From: Boswellia sacra
Lineage: Eukaryota; Streptophyta; Magnoliopsida; Sapindales; Burseraceae
Direction of reading: 5' to 3'
NCBI GenBank assembly: GCA_013180625.2
Contig: SNVD02009112.1
Span: 248,001 to 312,000 of the forward strand
Length of the DNA: 64,000 nucleotides
Under the pieces are notes generated by a model. It had not been told where the DNA came from and searched no databases. It saw only the letters and a program-made list of their open reading frames with translations. Below are positions 1 to 10,865 of this stretch, one piece after another. A program made the position numbers and the translations under genes. Positions within the stretch are counted from its first letter, which is position 1. Every line of letters begins with the position of its first letter.

Positions 1-53
1 TTGTAGTTAATAGGCCAAGATGTGAGATTCGCAGACCTGCTTGATTTGCTGAT

Positions 54-1649
54 ATGGTGGCCTATGCACTTCCAATTGTAGATACTGATGTTTCTTCCAC
101 TTATAGAGAGGCAGTCGGATGTTCTGAAGTTGATGAGTGGAAGACAGCTATGAGAGAAGAGATGCAGTCTCTTCAAAAGAATGAAACTTGGGAGCTAGCT
201 CAACTACCGAAGGGTAAAAAGGCAATTGGGTGCAAATGGTGCAAAGAAAGATGGATTTCCTGACAAGAATGACGTCCGCTACAAGGCAAGGTTGGTAGCT
301 AAAGGCTACGCTCAGAAAGAAGGAATTGACTACTATGAGGTATTTTCTCCAGTTGTAAAACATTCTTCCATTAGAATTTTGTTGGCCTTGGTAGCTCAGA
401 TGAATATGGAACTAGTTCAATTGGATGTAAAAACTGGTGACTTAGAAGAGGAAATCTATATGACTCAGCCAGAGGGATTCAAAATTGCTGGTAAGAAAAA
501 TTTGGTTTGCAAACTGAAAAGATCGCTTTATGGTTTGAAGCAATCTCCCAGACAGTGGTATAAGCGATTTGATCAGTTTATGATGGGTCAGAGGTACATA
601 AAAAGTAAATTTGATAATTGTGTGTATTTTTGGAGGCTACATGATGGTTCTTTCATTTATCTACTCTTGTATGTCGAATAATATGTTGATAGCTTCGACG
701 AATGTTGAAGAAATTGCAAAGTTGAAGACTCAGTGGAATCAAGAGTTTGAGATGAAAGATTTGGGAGAAGCTAAGAAGATATTAGGTATAGAGATTAGCA
801 GACATAAAGAGAGAGGCAAGATTTGTTTGACTCAGAAGCAATATCTGAAGAAAGTATTACAGCGGTTTGGTATTACAGAGCAGTCAAAACCTGTAAGTAC
901 TCCACTTGCTCCTCATATGAAGCTCAGTGCATCTTTATCGCCTAGTACAGATGAGGAACGAGAGTATATGTCTCGAGTTCCATATGCTAATGCAGTTGGT
1001 AGCCTGATGTATGCTATGGTGTGTACGAGACCCGACATTTCACATGCAGTTGGAGTTGTGAGCAGGTATATGCATGATCCTAGTAAAGGACATTGGCAAG
1101 CAGTGAAATGGATTCTACGGTATTTATGGAAAACCGTAGATGTTGGCTTAGTCTTTGAGAGAGATGATACATATGGTCAGTATGCTATTGGTTATGTTGA
1201 TTCTGATTATGCTGGTGATTTGGATAAACGTCGGTCGACAACCGGTTGTGTTTTTACTCTTGTAAGAGCACAAGTGAGTTGGAAGTCTACTTTACAGTCT
1301 ACAGTGGCTTTGTCTACTACAGAGGCATGAGTATATGGCAATGACAGAGGCTGTGAAGGAAGCTATTTGGTTACAGGGATTGCTGGATGAATTGGGAATT
1401 GGGCAGAAAAAAATCAGTCTTTATTCTGACAGTCAAAGTGCTATCCACTTAACGAAGAATCCAGTGTTCCATGTTCGTACGAAGCATATTGATGTTCGGT
1501 ATCATTTTCTGCGGGAGATTATTGATGAAGGGAGAATCTTACTTCAGAAGATGGAGACTGTCGAGAATCCCACAGATATGTTGACTAAGATTGTGACAAC
1601 GATCAAGTTCAGTCATTGTTTGGACTTGATCAACATTGTGCGAGTTTGA
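54..1649 (+). pseudogene. Ty1-copia pol fragment (reverse transcriptase and RNase H)
   Basis: What remains is the C-terminal half of a copia polyprotein: RT (KARLVAKGYAQKEGIDY, QLDVKTGDLEEEIYM, SLYGLKQSPRQWYKRF) and then RNase H (STTGCVFTL, SDSQSAIHLTKNPVFHVRTK). The reading frame changes near 235, again inside the catalytic YVDD box near 672-690, and near 1325 just after STTEA. With the RT active-site motif itself broken, this copy cannot encode a working enzyme. Family assignment is certain; the lesions are read directly from the sequence. Confidence 0.9.
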
Positions 1650-1668
1650 CCACACCAGTGGGAGCATT

Positions 1669-2299
1669 TGGTGGCGTTGTTGCTGTGATAGCTAATATGG
1701 AAAAAAGAAAAGTCTTGTGGTGGATTGGCATATTCGCCAAGGTGGAGATTTGTTGTTTTCTTCTTTGTTTGGCTCATATGCAAGGATCCCACATCAGTAA
1801 GGAGAAAAACATGGGTCTCATGTGGCCCTTATAAAAGAAGCCATGTGGGAGAGTTTTATGTGTCCTAAGTGAAATATCCTTCACCCCCTTATATTTGTAA
1901 GGTCTCACATATAAGACCTCATAGTTTAAGGGCATTGCATTAAGGACCTTAAAGTTTGTAATATTTGTTTTTCCCACTTTGTTTTGGGTATTTATAGTAT
2001 TACCCAATTGTTTGAGTAATTACAGTTTGGTCTAACTATTCGGGTAATTACAGTTTGGCCCAATAGTTGTGGAATTTGTATTGTGACCCAAAAGTTTGTA
2101 ATTCTCTTTGAAGATAGTGGAAAGTTTCTTCAACGGCGCCCGAAGACGTTGGTATTTATACCGAACCTCGTTAAATCTTGGTGTTCTTTCTATTTCTGCA
2201 TTGTTGGTTGATTGGTTGCCTCTTTAGTTGCTATTATATTCAATTATCTAGTATAGTTTGTGGTTGTGCATTTGATTATTCTGTTGGTTATCACTTCCA
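1669..2299 (+). repeat. Probable 3' LTR of the decayed Tnt1-like element
   Basis: The segment starts with TGGTGGCG directly after the polypurine tract and can end at ...CTTCCA. It contains typical LTR R/U5-like text (accgaacctcgttaaatcttggtg) near 2160. The 5' LTR lies outside the window, so the borders are inferred from position only. Confidence 0.45.
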
Positions 2300-2445
2300 C
2301 TGAGCATAACAACAATAAAATATTTTCATGTATACTAGATATTTTTCCTGAACCTAGTACGAAAGGATACAATCTTATGAACATTTTGCACAAGGCTAAA
2401 AGCTAATTAAGAAGAATATTGAGAATAATACTAGTAAAGAGCAAG

Positions 2446-3718
2446 ATGGTGAAGGCTGAAATTGTTGGTAGAGAAACCATCAAACCATCTTCCCCAACTC
2501 CCCAACACCTGAGAAATCATTGCTTCTTTTCTACTCAGCAAATGATGATACTCATGAATATGAACTGCAGGCTGCTAAAAGGTCTCAGCATCTAAAGACA
2601 TCTTTATCAAAAATGCTTACTTAGTTCTACCCACTTGCTGGCATAATTAAAGACCAAACCACCATTGAGTGCGATGACGAAGGGATTGAATATGTTGAAG
2701 CTCGAGTCAACTGCCTTTTATCTCACATTCTTCAACAACCCGACGTTTCTGCATTGCCAAATTTCCTTTCTGTTCAGGTGGAATCCAAGGAATCAGAAAC
2801 TGGCCGTGTATTATTTGTTCAAGCCAACTTTTTTGAATGTGGTGGATTGGCAATTGGCGTGTGCATCTCACATAAAATTGGAGACGGATCCACGCTAGTC
2901 ACATTTGTAAAGAGTTGGTCAACTACAGCTTCTGCAGGGTCTAGCGATGCCGTAACGTTTCCTGCATTCAGTGCAGCATCCGTATTTCCTCCCATACTAG
3001 GTTCTTGGATTCCCCCATTGAAGGTGACTCCGGATAAGTATGCTGTAGCAAAGAGGTTTGTGTTTGAATCGTCGAAGACAGCTGAACTGAAGGCTAAATC
3101 TGCCAGCACAACTGTGCAACAACCGACGAGCGTAGAAGCTGTGACAGCCCTCTGGATATGTATGATCCAAGGTTCAAGATCGCTAAGAGGCTACCAAGGC
3201 TATCTATGACAAGCTACGCAGTGAACTTACGTAAACGGATTGCGCCACCTTTGCCAGACAACTCCATCGGGAACATAGTGGCTTTGGCCTTTCCTTCATA
3301 ATCGACAGAAAACGAGTTAGATTTGCAAGGTTTGCTTTGTAAACTGAGGAAAGAAGCACGACAATCCTGCAAAACTGCTTTGAAAACTATTAACGAAGAC
3401 AAAAAGATTTGGTTCGAGATGTGTGGGATCAACTTTTCTGAAAGAGATGATATAGACTTTTGTTGCCGCTCAAGTTGGTGTAGGTTTCCATTTTATGAGG
3501 CTGATTTTGGGTGGGGAAAGCCAATATGGGCTCTTTTTACCGATACGAAGTTCAAGAATATTGTTATCTTAATGGATACAAGAGATGGCGAAGGAATAAA
3601 AGCATTGGTGAACTTAAGCAAAGAAGAAATGGCTTTATTCGAATCCAAGCCAGAGCTGCTAGTGCTTTCTGCTGCTAATCCAAGTTTGACGTTGAGCAAA
3701 GCAAATGGCTTCTACTGA
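2446..3718 (+). pseudogene. BAHD acyltransferase pseudogene (vinorine synthase-like)
   Basis: BAHD enzymes move acyl groups from acyl-CoA to alcohols or amines in specialised metabolism, in the cytosol. The start MVKAEIVGRETIKPSSPTP (2446) is the usual BAHD N-terminus. The catalytic HxxxD is present as HKIGD (about 2869-2883), and the structural DFGWG box as DFGWGKPIW (about 3503). Total length, about 424 codons without introns, fits the family. The frame is broken: a shift around 2520, a TAG at about 2621 (KMLT-stop-FYPLAG), and further shifts near 3190-3330. Both signature motifs survive, so decay is fairly recent. The closest-sounding subgroup is vinorine synthase-like, but the substrate cannot be named. 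Confidence 0.85.
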
Positions 3719-4338
3719 GAATCGTGGCATAATAGTTTTCTAGCTTTCCCATTTGTAAGATAAGGTGAGTCGTTCGTTAATTTGTATTTTTGGACGTTAT
3801 ATTTTTACCTAAATTTGAATACATCACTAAAATTAATGTTTTCAGTTGGTTTATTTTCGAATTTAATGAAAATGTTTTGAGTTGTTTGTTTTTCAGTTTT
3901 AATGAAGATTATTAGTCTGTATAACAAAATACTCCACTTTGATTGAATAGAAAAATTCATATATGTAATTGATTTAATTTTTAATTTGAACACTTTCAAA
4001 TGCATGTTTTTCTTGATATAGAAAAAGTAGGTTAGTATCATTAACAAATTTTTTTTTCAAAAATTTTTGCACCATAATAATTAAGTGGATAAACGTAATT
4101 TGAATGATCGAAAGTAAATCTAACTCAACCATTCAAAATAATTTGATCAATGGTCTCAATTAATGTAAATTGTGGTGCTATGTATCATTTTCTTAAGAAT
4201 ATTCTTGTACAAATAATATTCTTTATACGTGCATCTATTGTCTTAGACTAGCAAAGGGTATCCCCAGCCTGTTAATTTGGTTCTCGTATGCAACAAGAGA
4301 TTGACAGATGTCACATGCTATATATGTTAATTAAAATG
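3719..4338. other. AT-rich spacer, no gene seen
   Basis: AT-rich 3' flank of the BAHD pseudogene. I see no coding potential, RNA gene or clear repeat between its stop and the hAT target duplication. Confidence 0.6.
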
Positions 4339-4346
4339 TTTCCCAC

Positions 4347-5337
4347 CAGTGACGGACCCAGAATTTTATCAAAGGGGGGGCACCGTAGTATTTCTAAATT
4401 TATAAAATTTTTTTGTTAAACAATACAAAAGAGAAAATTTATTGAAAATTGAAAAAAATATACACATAGATAGGGGATATAAAGAACTTTACTCTTTCAA
4501 ATAAATCCTAACACAATAAAACAAAATATAAAATATTAAAATTTGATAGTTCAACAATTCAACAAATATAAAGTCATAACTGTCCCCGCAGAGTTTTCAT
4601 ATTTTGAAAACGTTGCATGATTACCTCATTTTCAATGCTATCAAAAATATCTTTCTCAATGTATGCAAACAAGCTATCGTTCATCCATTCATCTCCCATT
4701 CGATTGCGTGATTCAGTCTTCACAATATTCATAGCAGATAATGTCCTCTCAACTGTGGCAGTTGTAACCGGTAGAATTAGTACCAATGATTAAAAAAAAT
4801 ATCAAAAGCAATAATTTATATCAAAATAAATAAACAAACATTAAAAAAGTTTACATAAATTTTATTTGTAGAATACAGTAAAAAGAATTAATTATAGTGA
4901 GTATCGATATAACTTACTTGAAAGGAAGGATAATTAGTTATGAGTTTTGTAAAACTATGTTTAATTACACTTGCTATAAAACGGGTATATGATTGCCTAC
5001 AAAATAAAAGCAACATACTGAGAACAATGAACCTGCAAAACTACATGATAAGAACACCAAAAATTTGATTAAAATTTCATGTATAAAATAAAATAATAAA
5101 ATATTAAATATAATAAAATATAAACTCACTTGGCTATTGATGGTGCTTGTCTTTTGTTCCAATTCGGCGGCTACAGGAGAAAAAGGTGAAAAAAGTTGTG
5201 CAAAGAGTAAAGTCAAATTAGGTTTTTTTTTAATGAGGGGGTGTATTGTAACTATTAAAACTTGAGGGACTATAAGGAGATTTAATATTTCAGGAGGGGC
5301 CTGGGCTCCCTTGAGTCCCAATGTCGGTCCGCCACTG
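4347..5337 (-). mobile_element. hAT-family DNA transposon, internally deleted, exact 8-bp target duplication
   Basis: The terminal inverted repeats begin CAGTGACGGACC at the left and end GGTCCGCCACTG at the right, one mismatch apart when reversed. They are flanked by the identical 8-bp duplication TTTCCCAC at 4339-4346 and 5338-5345, the hAT hallmark. At 991 bp it is far shorter than an autonomous element (several kb). It keeps only the transposase C-terminus, on the minus strand, so it is a deletion derivative that would need a transposase supplied elsewhere. Confidence 0.92.
4574..4786 (-). pseudogene. hAT transposase C-terminal dimerisation domain remnant
   Basis: About 70 codons match the hAT C-terminal dimerisation region of TTF-type zinc-finger transposases: LILPVTTATVERTLSAMNIVK, then RNRMGDEWMNDSL. 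The catalytic core and N-terminal zinc finger are missing; the rest of the element toward 5337 shows no matching coding sequence. It sits in the expected order for a minus-strand transposase, with its C-terminus near the left end. Confidence 0.85.
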
Positions 5338-5345
5338 TTTCCCAC

Positions 5346-5620
5346 CAACACTGATTTTTGATCCGGTTAAAGACAGTCTTCGTTTCTCCCCTTCAAAACC
5401 AATTTTCATTCATTTCATAATCAATTTTCAATCTCTCTTTCTCTTCACAATAACAATCACCGATTTTGCCATACATCCTCCATGGTTCATATAAGATTTA
5501 CTTTTAGAAAGAAGCGGGCGTATATGTTGTCAAAAGACGTTGGCAATATTCAAGAGTTCAATTTTTGAGTTGCTTTTATTTTTAAATATCAATATATCCT
5601 AATCTTAATTTAACGCATCC
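5346..5620. other. Spacer between hAT element and Tnt1-like element
   Basis: Short AT-rich stretch with pyrimidine-rich text. Nothing coding is seen. Confidence 0.5.
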
Positions 5621-6072
5621 TGTGAAGTGGGTGAAGGCATTTTTGCCTTTCACCCAATCCCACATCGATGGGAAACCAAATCCAAGGGGAGGCTAAGGCT
5701 ATATAATAAAGCCTTCCTCCTCCCCTCAAAAATTGTACCAAGCTTATGTATTAAGCTTTTCTCTTCTTCCTCCCTTGTAATCTCCTCCATTTTAATTGTG
5801 AGAGAGATTGTAATATTTTTCTTTATAGTGAAATATTTTCGGTCTTGTCCCGTGGAGGTTTCTCTCAAATTAAGGGTTTTACCACGTTAAATATTTGTGT
5901 CTTTATTTTCTTTAATTGCCTTTAATTTATTTATTGTGCGAAGGCTAAGCCGCCCAAGTTGTCTATTTTATTTATTGTGGAGGACAGTGCCACCCAAATT
6001 GTTATTTCTAACATAACAATTTGTTTTTTGTCTTTTATTTGAGCTGCGGTAGGAGTGTTCAATCTCCTAACA
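5621..6072 (+). repeat. 5' LTR of Tnt1-like element
   Basis: 452 bp, TGTGAAG...CTAACA, followed after one base by the primer-binding site. It is repeated at 10413-10865. Confidence 0.93.
5700..5708 (+). promoter_or_regulatory. LTR TATA box
   Basis: TATATAATA in the 5' LTR, in a gctatataataaagcc context. It is the best candidate for the retrotransposon core promoter, and the 3' LTR has the same motif. Inferred from sequence only. Confidence 0.6.
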
Positions 6073-6073
6073 G

Positions 6074-6085
6074 TGGTATCAGAGC
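6074..6085 (+). other. Primer-binding site (tRNA-iMet type)
   Basis: TGGTATCAGAGC, the standard Ty1-copia minus-strand primer site, lies one base after the 5' LTR end. Confidence 0.9.
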
Positions 6086-6138
6086 AAGGTTGCGAAGACA
6101 GAGCCAAGGGTTAGGACAGTGAGTGGTTACTTGTATGG

Positions 6139-6176
6139 CTGTCTCTTATACACATCTAGATGTGTATAAGAGACAG
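6139..6176. other. Nextera mate-pair junction adapter (two Tn5 mosaic ends), assembly artefact
   Basis: The 19-mer CTGTCTCTTATACACATCT is directly followed by its exact reverse complement, AGATGTGTATAAGAGACAG. These are the hyperactive Tn5 mosaic ends. Back to back they form the 38-bp junction adapter of Nextera mate-pair libraries. It is not plant DNA. Its place inside a high-copy retrotransposon leader fits gap filling from untrimmed mate-pair reads, so the bases joined here may not be adjacent in the genome. Confidence 0.97.
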
Positions 6177-6438
6177 GTATGGTTATATACATGTCTAGGA
6201 AAACTTTGTCAAAAAGACGATAAGAGTCTAAGGAGACTGGATTTTAAGTGGGACCGCTTGTGACCCCTCCAGTGTTTCCTGGAAGCTTTCCTGGTGTATA
6301 TTAAATCGTACCGGCACTTACTACTATTCTTAGTTACTGTTTAGCAGTGGTGTACGTATACAGATACTGTTACTGTTCACATATACGATACTATTCAAGA
6401 TACTGTTCACATATACGGTACTGTTCACTGCAAGACAA

Positions 6439-9400
6439 ATGGTAGCCAAATTCAAGATAGAGAAGTTCGATGGAAACAACTTTGGGCTATGGAAAATTAA
6501 AATAAAGGCTATCTTGAGAAAAGAAAATTGCTTTGAAGCAATTGATGGAAGACCGGAAAATATGCAAGATAAAAATAAATGGGAGAAGATAGATGGTGAT
6601 GCGATGGCAAGTCTACATCTAGCAGTTGCAGATGAAGTGCTGTCAAGTATTCAAGAATTAAACTCTGAAAAGGAGATTTGGGATATTTTGACAAGCTTGT
6701 ATGAAGCCAAATCTCTACACAACAAAATTTTCTTGAAAAGGAAGCTGTACACTCTTCGTATGTCAGAAACCACTCCGGTGACTGAACATATCAACACTTT
6801 GAAGACGTTATTCTCTCAACTCTCAACCATGGAGCATAACATAGAAGAGAAGGAACGTGCTGAGCTTCTACTTCAGAGTCTACCTGATTCATATGATAAT
6901 CTCATCCTCAACTTGGCAAATGGTTCAATGAAGTCATCTCTAGTCTTTAATGATGTTGCGGCTGCTGTCTTAGAAGAAGAAAGCAGACGTAAAAACAAGG
7001 AAGACAGAATAATGGCTTCTCAACATGCAGAGGCTTTATCCGCCAACAGAGGGAGATCAAGGGAACGTGGTTCCAGTGGGAGTCACAATCAGAACAGGGG
7101 AAAGTCTAAAGGAATGAAGTTTATTAAATGCTACCATTGTGGAAAGCAAGGGCACGTGAAAAACGAGTGTTGGCATCTTAAGAAGAATGGAGAGGGAAAC
7201 AGCAAAGGAAAAGTATCTGAGTCGTCAGGATCTCAGGGTTGTGTAGCAAGTACTTCAGGGAATGGCGAAATCTTGTGCAGCGAGGCAACAACAGTTATGG
7301 AAGGCAGAAAAAGGTTTGCTGATATATGGTTAATTGATTCAGCAGCAATATGGCATATGACTTCTAGAAGAGATTGGTTCTATCAATATAAACCTATCTC
7401 AGAAGGGTCTGTGTACATAGGTGATGATCATGCCTTAAAAATCGCTGGTATTGGAACCATCAAAGTAAAAATGTTTGATGGTACGATTCGCACTATCCAA
7501 GATGTATGACATGTGACTGGCTTGAAGAAAAATTTGCTATCGATGGGACAGTTGGATGACCTCGGATGTGAGTTCCATACGAAAAATGGGATCATAAAGG
7601 TTGTCAGAGGCGCACTTGTGGTGATGAAGGCAGAAAAGATTGCTGCTAACCTATACATGCTCCATGGAGAAACGGTTCAGGAGGCAGAAACAGCGGTTGC
7701 TAGTTCTGGAGAAGAATTGTCTATGATATGGCATCGAAGACTTGGCCATATGTCCGAAAAGGGTTTGAAGATTCTCTCTGATCGAAAACTGTTTTCTGGA
7801 ATCAAAACTGTAAGTTTACCATTCTGTGAGCATTGTGTTATTAGCAAGCAGAGTAGACTGAGTTTTAGCAGATCTATTGCTAGGAGTAAAAACATTCTAG
7901 ACTTGATTCATTCTGATGTTTGGGAATCACCGGTTACGTCCCTAGGAGGAGCAAACTACTTTGTATTGTTTGTGGATGATTATTCTAGGAGATGTTGGGT
8001 ATATGTCATCAAGAAAAAGTCAGATGTATTTCTTGTATTCCAAGCCTTCAAAGCACAGGTGGAACTTGAATCCGGAAAAAGGATCAAGTGTTTGAGAACA
8101 GATAATGGGAGAGAATTCTGCAACAAGGAGTTTGACACATTTTGTAGTAAAGAAGGTGTGAAACGGCAGAAGACAGTTGCTTACACACCACAACAAAATG
8201 GAGTGGCAGAGCGGACGAATAGAACTCTCGCAGAAAAAATGAGAGCATTACTAAGGACTGCGGGTCTACCCAAGACATTTTGGGCAGAAGCAGCCACTAC
8301 AGCCTGTTACTTGATAAATAGGTCTCCATCAACAGCAATTGAGATGAAGACACCTATGGAGATGTGGACCGGTAAGCCAACTGATTATTCCTCCTTTCAT
8401 ATTTTCGGATGTCCTGCTTATGTGATGTATCATGACCAAGAAAGAACGAAGCTGGATCCAAAATCCAGGAAATGTATCTTCTTGGGATATGCTGATGGAG
8501 TAAAGGGGTATCGCTTATGGGATCCTACTGCCCATAAGATTGTCATCAGCAGGGATGTTGTCTTTATAGAAGACATGTTTAAATGTGAAGAAAGTGATAG
8601 CACGAAGAAAAATGTTGAGACTGTATCAATACAGGAAGAAACAGTTTCTTCTGAAGCAATACCAGAACACGATGATCAAGAACCAGTTGAGTCTGAAGCA
8701 CCTGAAGTCCGTCGATCAACTCGAGAAAGAAGGGAACCTTCTTGGCACTCAGAATATGTGATTGCGAGCAATGTTGCATACTGTCTCCTAACAGAAGATG
8801 GGGAGCCTTCCACCTTTCAGGAGGCTATAAAAAGTTCTGATGCATTTTTATGGATGACAGCAATGCATGAAGAGATGGAAGCTTTAGACAAAAACAAGAC
8901 ATGGGATCTTGTGCCACTACCACATGGAAGAAAAGCCATCGGAACCAAATGGGTCTACAAGATCAAACGTGATGGGAATGATCAAGTGGAGCGGTATCGT
9001 GCTAGACTGGTGGTCAAAGGATATGCTCAGAAAGAAGGAGTTGATTTCAATGAGATATTCTCTCCTGTGGTAAGACTTACAACAATTCGAGTAGTCTTGG
9101 CTATATGTGCTACTTTTGACTTACACTTAGAGCAGTTAGATGTAAAAACTGCATTTCTTCATGGAGAACTTGAAGAAGAAATTTATATGCTCCAACCGGA
9201 AGGTTTTGTTAAAGAAGGAAAAGAGAACTTGGTTTGCAGGTTGACCAAATCTCTGTACGGCTTAAAACAGGCGCCAAGGTGTTGGTACAAGAGATTTGAT
9301 TCATTCATCATCAGCCTTGGGTACAACAGACTCAGTTCAGATCATTGTACTTATTACAAGAGGTTTGAGGAAGACTTTATCATTTTGCTGTTGTACGTGG

Positions 9401-10360
9401 ACGATATGTTGGTAACAGGCACTAACAAAGATCAGGTCCAAGAATTAAAGGCACAATTGGCTAGGGGATTTTGAAATGAAGGATGTAGGACCGACAAACA
9501 AGATTCTAGGGATGCAAATTCACCGAGACAGAAAAAACAGGAAGATTTGGCTATCTCAAAAGAACTACTTGAAGAAAATCTTGCGTCGCTTCAATATGCA
9601 AGATTGTAAGCGAATTTCTACCCCATTTCCTGTTAATCATAAATTATCCTCAAGTATGAGTCCTAGCAATGAAGCGGAGAGGATGGAAATGTCTCGAGTA
9701 CCGTATGCATCAGCAGTAGGGAGCCTAGTGTATGCTATGATTTGTACAAGACCAGACATTGCACAAGCAGTGGGAGCGGTCAGTAGATTCATGGCTAATC
9801 CAGGGAGAGAGCATTGGAATTCTGTTAAGAGGATCCTTAGATACATCAAAGGAACCTCTGATGCTGCACTATGCTAGGGGGGATCAGAGTTCATTGTCAA
9901 TGGCTATGTTGATTCAGATTTTGCAGGAGATATTGACAAAAGGAAGTCCACTGCAGGCTATGTGTTTACACTCACAGGAGGTGCTGTGAGCTGGGTATCT
10001 AAACTTCAAACTGTTGTGGCTCTATCTACAACAGAAGCAGAGAATATGGCAGCTACACAAGCTTGCAAGGAAGCTGTTTGGATCAAAAGGTTATTGGAGG
10101 AACTCGGGCACAAACAAGAGAAGATTTCTTTGTTTTGTGACAGTCAGAGTGCCTTGCATATCGTAAGGAATCCAGCCTTTCATTCAAGAACGAAGCACAT
10201 AGGAGTTCAACATCATTATGTACGAGAAGTAGTGGAAGACGGAATAGTGGATATGCAGAAAATCCACACGACGGACAACATAGCAGATGCATTAACCAAA
10301 CCAATCAATGCTGACAAGTTCATCTGGTGTAGAACGTCTTGTGGCCTATTAAAGACGTGA
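6439..10360 (+). pseudogene. Tnt1-like gag-pol polyprotein, interrupted
   Basis: One polyprotein reading frame. Gag (start MVAKFKIEKFDGNNFGLW) has a CCHC zinc knuckle, CYHCGKQGHVKNEC, at about 7129-7170. The protease region reads LIDSAAIWHM where families have D-S/T-G, so the active-site glycine is replaced. Integrase has the HRRLGHM pre-integrase zinc region, the DDE residues (HSDVWES, LRTDNGREF) and YTPQQNGVAERTNRTL. RT has YVDDMLVTG at about 9397-9423, and RNase H ends before 10360. Lesions: TGA at 7507-7509, a one-base gain near 9470, and TAG at 9875-9877. Most catalytic motifs persist, so decay is moderate. Confidence 0.93.
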
Positions 10361-10402
10361 GCAGCAAGTATAGAGACAAGACTGAAAGGAAAAATGCCTT
10401 CA

Positions 10403-10412
10403 AGTGGGAGAA
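10403..10412 (+). other. Polypurine tract
   Basis: AGTGGGAGAA directly precedes the 3' LTR and serves as plus-strand primer in this family. Confidence 0.8.
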
Positions 10413-10865
10413 TGTGAAGTGGGTGAAGGCATTTTTGCCTTTCACCCAATCCCACATCGGTGGGAAACCAAATCCAAGGGGGAGGCTAAGGCTATATAAT
10501 AAAGCCTTCCTCCTCCCCTTAAAAATTGTCCCAAGCTTATGTATTAAGCTTTTCTCTTCTTTCTCTCTTGTAATCTCCTCCATTCTAATTGTGAGAAAGA
10601 TTGTAATATTTTTCTTCATAGTGAAATATTTTCGGTCTTGTCCCGTGGAGGTTTCCCTCAAATTGAGGGTTTTACCACGTAAAATATTTGTGTCTTTATT
10701 TTCTTTAATTGCCTTTAATTTATTTACTGTGGGAAGGCTGAGCCGCCCAAGTTGTCTATTTTATTTATTGTGGAGGGCAGTGCCACCCAAATTGTTATTT
10801 CTAACGTAACAATTTATTTCTTGTCTTTTATTTGAGCTGCGGTAGGAGTGTTCAATCTCCTAACA
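10413..10865 (+). repeat. 3' LTR of Tnt1-like element
   Basis: 453 bp with the same termini as 5621-6072. Differences are scattered substitutions plus a one-base length change in a G run. Confidence 0.93.

Larger units (their letters stand above)
1..2299 (+). mobile_element. Ty1-copia (Tnt1-like) retrotransposon, 3' portion, decayed
   Basis: The window opens inside a Ty1-copia element: reverse transcriptase and RNase H coding sequence is followed by a purine-rich tract (agtgggagcat near 1656-1667) and a probable 3' LTR. The 5' half lies before base 1. Sequence style (ITEQSKPVSTP, MSRVPYANAVGSLMYAM) matches the Tnt1-94 group and the better preserved element at 5621-10865, but the two differ at many positions. 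At least three frameshifts show that it is inactive. Confidence 0.85.
5621..10865 (+). mobile_element. Ty1-copia retrotransposon, Tnt1-like, two LTRs, degenerate ORF
   Basis: A 5.2-kb element in standard order: LTR, tRNA-iMet-type primer site, gag-protease-integrase-RT-RNase H, polypurine tract, LTR. Both LTRs start TGTGAAGTGG and end CTCCTAACA. By eye they differ at roughly 20 of 452 positions. The 5-bp flanks (catcc before, attta after) do not match, so no target duplication remains. The coding region has two in-frame stops and one frameshift. The leader contains a sequencing-adapter artefact (6139-6176). Confidence 0.95.

Noticed and set aside
6139..6176. Natural regulatory palindrome in the retrotransposon leader
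   Set aside because: Exact identity to two Tn5 mosaic ends over 38 bp is explained by library adapter carry-over.
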